A DNA stretch of 10,110 bases from Chloroflexota bacterium. Lineage in GTDB: Bacteria; Chloroflexota; Dehalococcoidia; SM23-28-2; RBG-16-64-32. The position numbers and the translations under genes were made by a program. Position 1 is the stretch's first letter. Every line of letters starts with the position of its first letter. Under the pieces are notes generated by a model, which was not told where the DNA came from, ran no database searches, and saw nothing but the letters and a program-made list of their open reading frames with translations. Of the stretch, positions 4,408 through 10,110 are shown one piece after another. The DNA is taken from NCBI GenBank assembly GCA_005880055.1, contig VBJS01000045.1:12463-22572 (forward strand). Direction: 5' to 3'.

Positions 4408-6176
4408 GCCCTATCGTCTTCCGCTGTTAGTACTGGTCGCGCCCCTGCCTCTGCGGCCAGGCTGCGCAGCTCCCGCGCGAAGTCTGCGTGAGCGGGCGCC
4501 TGTCCCGCCAGGCTAATCCCATTCGACGATATTCTAGCCCATAGCCGTCTTCTGGGCACCCAGAAGGTGACCATTAGCCCTAGCACGATTAGCGCTGCGG
4601 CGGCCCAGACCAGGTAATCGCTGCGGTCGCGTTTCACCTGGATGCCGGCGAACTCTCGCTGTCCTAAGAACTTGTACTCGTATCCGGCCAGAGTCGCTGC
4701 CTGCCCGGGCTCCAGCACCATCGGCTTCGGGCCGAGGCCCGTGATCGTTAGCAGCGGCGGCCCGCCCGCCGGTTCCGCAGGCGCGTTTCCCTCCGAGGCT
4801 CGCTCAGTGCCGTATACGACATTGCTCAATTGAAGCTTCGCCTCGCCCAACGCGCGGCCTGCTGCCGCCTCTGGCGGCGACGGGAAGTCTGCAACGTCGG
4901 CGGCCGGCGTCATGCTTTGCCGGGCATACGTCACTCGCAAGCCGCCGGCTTCCCCCGTCTGCCCTTCAGCGAGCAGCAGCGCGATGCCTGTCCCCCCGCC
5001 GGAGCCTGGTTCGAACACTGCTAAATCAGCGCCATCCTGCGTCTGGCGAAGGCCGATCGTCAGTAGCCTGCCGCCCGGCAAAGTGACCAGCGTGCCGCGG
5101 TAGGTGGCATCCCCGGCGCTCAACTCCTCAGTGAGCACGAGCGTCTGGTCCAACACCGTTTGGCCCGCGCTGTTCGCTATGACAACGTGCGGCGAGGACT
5201 GCCGGGCGGCGAGTGCCAGTGTCTCCTGGTACACCACGTTCCCGGTCGCCAAATCACGCACCTGCACCTCAGCCCCAAAGCCGTAATACGCCGCCTGGTA
5301 GAAGCGGTATCCGGCGTAGGAACAGGGCGAGTTGACGGTGGACGAGCAGCGCTTCACCTCTTCCCCGTTGCGATAGATCGCCAGGTCAGAGCGATAGTCC
5401 AACGGCTGGCCGTCCGCTGCAAACTCACCGTGCGCGTCCAGCAGCTGCACCTGCAGCTGCTCCGGGTTGCGGACCGGGAAGACGGGCAACGTGGTTCCTT
5501 CCGCTAGAAACAGTGGAGATTCAAACGCGTCTACCTTGCTGACGACGGCAGAGAGGATGAAGACGATCACTGCGGCATGGGTCAACAGACTGCCAAGCTG
5601 TGCCCACTGAAAGCGGTCGGCGAACAGGTACGTGACCTCGTCTTCGGGCGTTACCTCCACTCGATAGCGTTTGCCGCGCAACGTTCGCACCAGATGCGAT
5701 AGATTGACCGGCCCCTCGGCCTGGGCTCGCACCGGCGCGTTCTCGAAATAGCCGTCAGGGACGCGCTTTCGCGGGCGCGTTATGGCGAGCCAAACGCCGG
5801 GACAGCGGCTGAGGATATAGGCGCCTGTTGCTGCCGCTGTCAGTGCCAGCAGTACCGCAAACCAGCCTGTGTGAAACAGATCGAAGAGCCCGATACGGTC
5901 TATCGCCGCCGTCAGCAGCCCGAACCTCCCCTCCTGGGAGTCCAGCCAGTTCGCCTCCATTGCCGAGTCGCCCCTGACGTTCAGCGGCACCTGTGGGATG
6001 AGCACGCCCGCCAGGCTTACGCCGCAGAGCACGGCCAGCAACGCCATCGCAAAGCGCACGTTGGTCAGCAGCCACCAGAGCGCCCTCGGCGGCGTAAGCA
6101 GACCCACGCCGCGAGACCACCCGGCCGGCCGCGACCCCGCAGCCGCCTCCGGAACGAACGCTTTTCCTGCTTCCAA
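4404..6176 (-). CDS. resB: ResB/Ccs1 cytochrome c biogenesis protein
   Basis: A 590-residue System II cytochrome c maturation protein. With CcsA/ResC it forms the membrane synthase that moves haem outward and attaches it to apocytochrome CxxCH. Four TM segments are visible at about 38-60, 105-123, 196-213 and 521-541. Between the third and fourth is the large extracytoplasmic domain with VNSPCSYAGYRFYQAAYYGFG (281-301), a ResB hallmark. H200 in the LLTHAAVIVFIL segment is the likely conserved haem-ligand His. The start is TTG at 6176, one base after the TAG of the TlpA-like gene, with no strong Shine-Dalgarno. A GTG at residue 24, still before TM1, is possible. A Gly-rich stretch (VFEPGSGGGTG) and a Pro/Ala/Glu-rich stretch in the extracytoplasmic domain look lineage specific. 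No CcsA partner is in the window. Confidence 0.92.
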   Translation of the reverse strand: MEAGKAFVPEAAAGSRPAGWSRGVGLLTPPRALWWLLTNVRFAMALLAVLCGVSLAGVLIPQVPLNVRGDSAMEANWLDSQEGRFGLLTAAIDRIGLFDLFHTGWFAVLLALTAAATGAYILSRCPGVWLAITRPRKRVPDGYFENAPVRAQAEGPVNLSHLVRTLRGKRYRVEVTPEDEVTYLFADRFQWAQLGSLLTHAAVIVFILSAVVSKVDAFESPLFLAEGTTLPVFPVRNPEQLQVQLLDAHGEFAADGQPLDYRSDLAIYRNGEEVKRCSSTVNSPCSYAGYRFYQAAYYGFGAEVQVRDLATGNVVYQETLALAARQSSPHVVIANSAGQTVLDQTLVLTEELSAGDATYRGTLVTLPGGRLLTIGLRQTQDGADLAVFEPGSGGGTGIALLLAEGQTGEAGGLRVTYARQSMTPAADVADFPSPPEAAAGRALGEAKLQLSNVVYGTERASEGNAPAEPAGGPPLLTITGLGPKPMVLEPGQAATLAGYEYKFLGQREFAGIQVKRDRSDYLVWAAAALIVLGLMVTFWVPRRRLWARISSNGISLAGQAPAHADFARELRSLAAEAGARPVLTAEDDRA

Positions 6177-6177
6177 C

Positions 6178-6894
6178 CTAGGGCCCGGCCGCGCCCGCCG
6201 GCGTCATGATCTCGGCGATGCGCTTCTCCAGCTCCCCTGGCTCGATAGCCCCCTGCACGTTGGTGTCACCGGTGCGCTCCTCCAGAGGGCCGGTAAAGAC
6301 GCTCCGGATCAGGCCGCCTCGGTCGATGAAGAAGGTGGTGGGGAGCCCAAGGAGCCGGTACTCGTCGCCTACTTCGCCGTCGCGGTCAAGGGCGATCGGG
6401 AAGTTCATCCCGCGCTCCTGCGCGAAGGGCTGAATAATCGACGCTCCCTCCTGCATATCGACCGCCAGCAGCACCAACCCATCGGTCTTGTAGCGCTGGT
6501 AGGCGTCGACGAACTGCGGCATTTCCTTGCGGCACGGGGCGCACCACGTTGCCCAGAAGTTGAGCACTACCGGATGCCCGCGAAAGTCGCTCAGTTGTAC
6601 CTGCCCGGCGCTCAGCTGCTCCAGCAAGAAGTCCGGTGCAAAATCGCCCTGCTCCGCCTCGACTGCAGCGTCAGCCGGCGCGAGTGAAGCAGGCAGGTCC
6701 ACGGGCCCATAGCGGCGCCCCGAAGGATCATACGAGGCGCCGTCCTGCCGGTATTCCAGGAACCAGATGGCGCCCGCGATGGCAGCGATTACAAGTGCGG
6801 GCAGCAGCCAGCGGCGAAAGAAGCTGCGCGGGCTCCTCGCTGGCCGGGTGCCGACTCCGGCGCCCAAATCCCGCGGTTCGGCGCTATTTGCCAT
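6178..6894 (-). CDS. Membrane-anchored TlpA/ResA-type thiol-disulfide oxidoreductase
   Basis: A 238-residue protein. A basic N-terminus and one TM anchor (about 29-46) precede an extracytoplasmic thioredoxin fold. The domain begins at GDFAPDFLLEQL and has the active site WATWCAPCRKEMP (C118, C121) and the cis-Pro loop GLPTTFFID (P185). The WCAPC site is typical of ResA/TlpA proteins that reduce apocytochrome c CxxCH or copper-site cysteines before metallation. It sits directly before resB, the classic System II arrangement. The ATG at 6894 is nine bases after the stop of the M23 gene, with GAGGAAGG upstream, so the start is well supported. A low-complexity acidic and Ala-rich linker (65-82) joins the anchor to the fold. 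Confidence 0.93.
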   Translation of the reverse strand: MANSAEPRDLGAGVGTRPARSPRSFFRRWLLPALVIAAIAGAIWFLEYRQDGASYDPSGRRYGPVDLPASLAPADAAVEAEQGDFAPDFLLEQLSAGQVQLSDFRGHPVVLNFWATWCAPCRKEMPQFVDAYQRYKTDGLVLLAVDMQEGASIIQPFAQERGMNFPIALDRDGEVGDEYRLLGLPTTFFIDRGGLIRSVFTGPLEERTGDTNVQGAIEPGELEKRIAEIMTPAGAAGP

Positions 6895-6903
6895 TCGCCT
6901 TCC

Positions 6904-7920
6904 TCACGCCGAAAACAGTTGCTGGTAGAGAGCCCGTACCTCGTCGGCCGGCAGGCCGGCGCCCAGGAAAGAGTCCCCGACGCGCACCTCCCAGTGCAGG
7001 TGGATCTCCAGCCCGGGAGAGGTGACCGATTCCGGAGTCCCGGAATCGCCCACATAACCCAGGACGTGCCCGGCCTCCACAGTCATGCCTTCTTTGATGT
7101 CTCCCGCAACCCCGCTCAGATGGCAGTAGCGCGTCACCACACCGTCGCCGTGGTCCACCCACACCTGCCGCCCGCGAAAGCGGTCCAGCGCTGCGGCATC
7201 AGTGTAGCCCTCGGCCTTGGTGCGGGCCAGGAGCTGGTCCAGCTCCTCGGGGGTCAAGGGCTGGTATTCGGTATCGGCGCGAATCACCACGCCGGCTTTG
7301 GCAGCCAGCACCGGAGCGTTGGCCGGTACGTCCACGCAGTTATAAGCGGTGTAGAAGTCAACTCCTTCGTGGACTCCGTACCGATACTCTCGCGGAGCGT
7401 TGGGCATCAGGTAGTCGTTGCTGGGCAGGCAGGCGCCGGCGATCGGCATCTGGAATCCCCTCAGGCGCGGATCAGGCGGCGGCAGCGTTGCCGGCGCCGC
7501 GCTGGGCGCGGGCGTGAGCTTGGGGTCCGGGATTACCAGCACCTGTCCGATGCTGATCGCCGTCGGGTCGTTCAAGCGGTTCGCCGTGGCAATAGCCTCC
7601 ACCGTCACGCCAAAACGCTGGGCGATGCCGGAGACGGTGTCACCGGAAACGACGGTGTAGCTGACGCCGTTCTGAAACGTTGGGGTCGGCGATGCCGTCG
7701 GCGGCCGCGACGGCGTTGGGCTGGGCGTACTCGTGACGGGGCTTGAGGTCTGCCCTTCAGACGCGCCCGAATCGCTGCAGGCGCTGGAGACAAGAAGGGC
7801 GGCGACCATGAGGACCGCCGCCGCCCAAAACAGCCGTCCCGCAGGTCTACTTCTTGACCGGATAGCCTTCTTCCTCCATCGCCTCGTGGATGCGATCGAG
7901 CGATACGGCCGAGGGGTCAT
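6904..7920 (-). CDS. LysM-M23 family peptidase, predicted lipoprotein (start uncertain)
   Basis: Counted from the ATG at 7920 it has 338 residues. A basic n-region and hydrophobic core end in LLVSSAC with lipobox Cys at 48. A Ser/Thr/Pro-rich linker (59-82) follows, then one LysM domain (about 87-131, YTVVSGDTVSGIAQRFGV). A second Pro-rich linker leads to an M23 domain with GVHEGVDF (H184, D188) and HLHWEV (H307, H309), the zinc ligands of LytM-type endopeptidases. An insertion of about 35 residues (PLTPEELDQLLARTKAEGYT region) sits inside the M23 domain. It probably cleaves peptidoglycan crosslinks at the outer face of the membrane. The 5' end overlaps the HMA gene by 74 bases. The next in-frame ATG (7809) would leave almost no basic n-region, so 7920 is preferred although it lacks a clear Shine-Dalgarno. 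Confidence 0.85.
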   Translation of the reverse strand: MTPRPYRSIASTRRWRKKAIRSRSRPAGRLFWAAAVLMVAALLVSSACSDSGASEGQTSSPVTSTPSPTPSRPPTASPTPTFQNGVSYTVVSGDTVSGIAQRFGVTVEAIATANRLNDPTAISIGQVLVIPDPKLTPAPSAAPATLPPPDPRLRGFQMPIAGACLPSNDYLMPNAPREYRYGVHEGVDFYTAYNCVDVPANAPVLAAKAGVVIRADTEYQPLTPEELDQLLARTKAEGYTDAAALDRFRGRQVWVDHGDGVVTRYCHLSGVAGDIKEGMTVEAGHVLGYVGDSGTPESVTSPGLEIHLHWEVRVGDSFLGAGLPADEVRALYQQLFSA

Positions 7921-8056
7921 ACTCGACCGCGACCCGCTTTGCCGCCGGATCACCGGAAAGGAACTTTACGCCGGGCAGCTTGCTGACCGCCTTATCGATT
8001 GTCGCAATGCAATGCTCGCAGCTGATGTCCGGAGCTTCCAGAATCGCTTTCTCCAT
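7847..8056 (-). CDS. Small HMA-domain metal-binding protein (CopZ-like)
   Basis: A 69-residue protein that is one heavy-metal-associated domain with beta-alpha-beta-beta-alpha-beta layout. The metal motif is DISCEHC (C13, C16), followed by KLPGV and a conserved late EEEGYPV loop. Such proteins bind Cu(I) or, less often, Zn or Hg, and deliver it to P-type ATPases or cuproproteins. The ATG at 8056 has AGGAGG eight bases upstream, overlapping the gatD stop. No copper ATPase or CopY/CsoR regulator is in view. Its position before a TlpA-type thioredoxin and ResB suggests a link to respiratory enzyme metallation, which is inference only. The cytosolic location (no signal peptide) would require a transporter to connect the two. 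Confidence 0.88.
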   Translation of the reverse strand: MEKAILEAPDISCEHCIATIDKAVSKLPGVKFLSGDPAAKRVAVEYDPSAVSLDRIHEAMEEEGYPVKK

Positions 8057-8068
8057 GCCGATCGCCTC

Positions 8069-8824
8069 CTAGGCGATGATACGACGGCCGGTGGCGAGGC
8101 GCACCGCCTCGGCATGGGCCGCTCGTTCCGCACCGTCGTCCAGCGCTGCGAGGCTGACGTCTTTGTGGCGGCGCCGCAGCGCCGTCTCGATCAGGAAATC
8201 CGCGAAGACAGGATTCTTCGGTAGCAACGAGCCGTGCAGGTAGGTCCCGAAGACGTTACGGTAGACCGCTCCTTCGCCCCCGTCCTCGCCGTTATTGCCG
8301 TAACCGGCGACGATTTCGGCGAGCGGCCGTACTCCCTCACCAACGTAAGTGCGGCCGCCGTGGTTCTCAAAGCCGGCAAGCGTCGTGCCGTTCCAGCGGG
8401 CAACGACATTGCCGATGAACCGCCTGGCGCCGGGCCCGGGATGCACCGTCCAGATATCGAGGACGTCCGCGCCCGGCAGCTCCTCGCCATCGGCGCCGCG
8501 ATAGAATTTACCCATCAGTTGATATCCGCCACATACGGCCAGTATGACGACGTTGCGCTCCGCCGCCTCCTTGAGCGCCTTCCCTTTGACGGTCCGCAGG
8601 TCGTCCGCAACAAGGCGTTGCTCGCGGTCCTGCGCCCCGCCGATGAAGACCATCTCGCAGTCCTTCGGCTTCAGCTTGTCGCCGGGCCCCAGCTCCTGCA
8701 CCTCGAAGTCGATGCCGCGCTCGCGGCAGCGCCGCTGCAGGCACATGATGTTGCCCCTATCGCCGTAGATGTTCATCAGCTTCGGATAGAGGTGCGCGAG
8801 CCGGAGCTTCAAGCCCTTCGCCAA
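8069..8824 (-). CDS. gatD: GatD glutamine amidotransferase subunit of lipid II isoglutaminyl synthase
   Basis: A 251-residue class I glutamine amidotransferase of the CobB/CobQ-like type. It hydrolyses glutamine and passes ammonia to MurT, which amidates the alpha-carboxyl of D-Glu in the lipid II stem peptide. The catalytic Cys is C98 in LAVCGGYQLMG and the catalytic His is H197 in GTYLHGSLLPKNP. The N-terminal LYPKLMNIYGDRGN is a GatD signature. An upstream in-frame ATG at 8884 would add residues that lie inside murT and look unlike the family. The chosen start is TTG at 8824, one base after the murT stop, with GGAGG six bases ahead. Gene order murT-gatD is the family norm, and the products form a heterodimer. 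The last 30 or so residues (SLAALDDGAERAAHAEAVRL) are an Ala-rich extension. Confidence 0.95.
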   Translation of the reverse strand: MAKGLKLRLAHLYPKLMNIYGDRGNIMCLQRRCRERGIDFEVQELGPGDKLKPKDCEMVFIGGAQDREQRLVADDLRTVKGKALKEAAERNVVILAVCGGYQLMGKFYRGADGEELPGADVLDIWTVHPGPGARRFIGNVVARWNGTTLAGFENHGGRTYVGEGVRPLAEIVAGYGNNGEDGGEGAVYRNVFGTYLHGSLLPKNPVFADFLIETALRRRHKDVSLAALDDGAERAAHAEAVRLATGRRIIA

Positions 8825-8825
8825 A

Positions 8826-10110
8826 TCACTCCTCCTCCCAGAAGGCGCTGCGCCCGCCCCAGCGCGCGAGCAGGTCTCGTACAACCAGCATCGCGGTGTA
8901 CGTGGGGATGACGTACAGCGTCTCGCCTTCAGGGGTCGCGCGTAGCGCTTGCCGCAAGGCCTGGGCGCCGTCCGGCTCCACCGTCGTTTGCGGCTCCAGG
9001 CCGGCGTACTTGAGGCGCAGGGCCATGTCCCAGGCCCGTGTCCCGGAAACTATCACCGAGCCGGTCTTCCCCTGCAGCAGCTCAAAATCAACGTCCCAAA
9101 TCCAGGAGATATCGCGCCCATCGGCGATGCCGTCGTTCAGGAAGATCGCGAGGCGTAGCGCACTGCCGCCGTTTCCGGTTATCGTGCGGATCACCTGGTT
9201 GAGGCCGGCGGGGTTCTTCGCCAGCATCACCTGCACTTTCCGTCCGCCCACCGTCAACCGCTCTTGCCTGCCGAAGGCCGCGGTGGACGTCGCGAGTCCC
9301 TCCTCAATCGCCTGCGTCTCGAGACCCAGCACGTTTGCCGTCGCGGCAGCGGCCAGCGCATTGTACGCGTTGTAGAGGCCGGTTAACGGAAGACTAGCGC
9401 TCACTGTCCTCCCTTTCGGCAGGTTGATCGTGAGCACCAGCCGCTCCGGGTCCTGCATGACGCGAGTGCAGGATGCTTGAACTGCCGGCCTGGCGAGCTT
9501 GCACTTCTCGCAGCGCCAGTGGCCCAGATGCCCGTAAAAGACGTCCGCGTAGACCAGCTCTGCGCCGCAGCGCGAACACCAGCGCGCGTCCGCCGCGTGC
9601 TCCAGCGCTCCCACTGCTGCCGACGTATCCTCCAGCCCGTAGTAAAGCACGGGGCCTTTTGCGGATTCCCCGAGCGACGCCACAGCGGGGTCGTCCGCAT
9701 TCAGCACAAGCGTGACGAGGTCCGGCCAGGACGCGACCGCCTTCCTCCAGACGGAGGCGACGTACTCCACCTCGCCATAGCGGTCCAACTGGTCGCGGAA
9801 GAGGTTCGTGAAGAGCACCGCGCGCGGTCGTAAGGCCCAGGCAGCCTGCGGCGCCGTCGCCTCGTCCACTTCGAAGACGCCGAGCGTGTTCGCGTTGACA
9901 GCAAGTTCGCCGTTCCAGCCGGAGGACTCGACGAGGGCGGCGGCGATGCCACGCATCATGTTGGAGCCGGCGCGGTTCGCCACCGTCTGCAGACCGCCCG
10001 CCCGCGCCATGTTGCGCAGGAGCCGAGCCGTCGTGGTCTTGCCGTTAGTGCCCGTAACCAGTGCGCTGCCTTGCCCGAGGGCGCTCGCCAGCCCGGGCAC
10101 GATCTCGGGA
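8826..10110 (-). CDS. murT: MurT, Mur ligase subunit of lipid II isoglutaminyl synthase (5' end outside window)
   Basis: The 428 visible codons lack the N-terminus; residues here are counted from the GTG at 10100, which is probably internal because the frame stays open to the edge (PEIVPGLAS). The Mur ligase P-loop is VTGTNGKTTTARLL (15-28), with LFTNLFRDQLDRYGE (97-110) in the ATPase domain. A four-Cys zinc ribbon (C175, C178, C197, C200) is inserted in the middle domain, as in characterised MurT. The C-terminal DUF1727 region has KNPAGLNQVI (295-304) and FLNDGIADGRDISWIWD (320-336); the Asp of GRD is the likely third member of the GatD Cys-His-Asp triad. MurT uses ATP to activate the D-Glu carboxyl of lipid II and adds ammonia from GatD to give D-isoglutamine. 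Confidence 0.95.
   Translation of the reverse strand, partial: PEIVPGLASALGQGSALVTGTNGKTTTARLLRNMARAGGLQTVANRAGSNMMRGIAAALVESSGWNGELAVNANTLGVFEVDEATAPQAAWALRPRAVLFTNLFRDQLDRYGEVEYVASVWRKAVASWPDLVTLVLNADDPAVASLGESAKGPVLYYGLEDTSAAVGALEHAADARWCSRCGAELVYADVFYGHLGHWRCEKCKLARPAVQASCTRVMQDPERLVLTINLPKGRTVSASLPLTGLYNAYNALAAAATANVLGLETQAIEEGLATSTAAFGRQERLTVGGRKVQVMLAKNPAGLNQVIRTITGNGGSALRLAIFLNDGIADGRDISWIWDVDFELLQGKTGSVIVSGTRAWDMALRLKYAGLEPQTTVEPDGAQALRQALRATPEGETLYVIPTYTAMLVVRDLLARWGGRSAFWEEE
8829..8838 (-). promoter_or_regulatory. Ribosome binding site that fixes the TTG start of gatD
   Basis: GGAGGAGGAG on the minus strand spans the last codons of murT and leads into its TGA. Its central GGAGG is six bases from TTG at 8822-8824. 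This decides the non-ATG start. Confidence 0.75.

Noticed and set aside
6919..7746. 275-codon plus-strand frame opposite the M23 gene
   Set aside because: Antisense shadow of a clear LysM-M23 protein.
8825..8884. Longer gatD start at the ATG 8884
   Set aside because: It would lie wholly in murT; the TTG at 8824 has a strong, well-placed ribosome binding site and gives the family N-terminus.
8234..8911. 225-codon plus-strand frame opposite gatD
   Set aside because: Antisense shadow; gatD has catalytic Cys and His motifs and a known partner gene.

Overview
The window is about 60% G+C, and every recognisable gene lies on the minus strand, so transcription runs from high to low coordinates. Three features suggest a monoderm-like bacterium, plausibly Chloroflexota: a MurT/GatD lipid II amidation pair, System II (ResB/TlpA) cytochrome c biogenesis, and a compact threonine synthase-like / NIL / MoaD-like cluster behind a SAM-I riboswitch. 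The phylum is an inference from gene content and family resemblance; no marker gene is present.

Layout in transcription order. From 10110 to 3514 a tightly packed cell-envelope operon contains murT (5' end outside the window), gatD, a small HMA-domain metal-binding protein, a LysM-M23 lipoprotein endopeptidase, a TlpA/ResA-type thioredoxin, resB and lgt. Junctions are overlaps or gaps of a few bases, with a 4-nt overlap at resB/lgt and a TTG start just after the murT stop. About 270 bases without a recognised gene follow, then a small winged-helix regulator (3243-2902).

Next is the most informative unit, 2876-533. It has a sigma-70-like promoter, a complete SAM-I (S-box) riboswitch aptamer, a strong intrinsic terminator, then a fold-type II PLP enzyme annotated by family as threonine synthase, a stand-alone NIL-domain protein, and a MoaD/ThiS-type sulfur carrier ending in Gly-Gly. 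Repression by SAM fits methionine or homocysteine synthesis better than threonine synthesis. A PLP enzyme beside a GG-tailed carrier recalls CysM/CysO and the HcyS-type thiocarboxylate systems. My main hypothesis is that this operon makes homocysteine (or a related thiol amino acid) from a phosphohomoserine-like substrate using a protein thiocarboxylate.

The last gene (522 to beyond base 1) is a signal peptidase I-like protein. It is interrupted by a one-base frameshift in a short A/T run, and it has Gly where the catalytic Ser should be, while the remaining SPase boxes are intact. It is either a decaying gene, a sequence error, or a non-catalytic homologue.

No tRNA, rRNA, CRISPR array, insertion sequence or transposase was seen.
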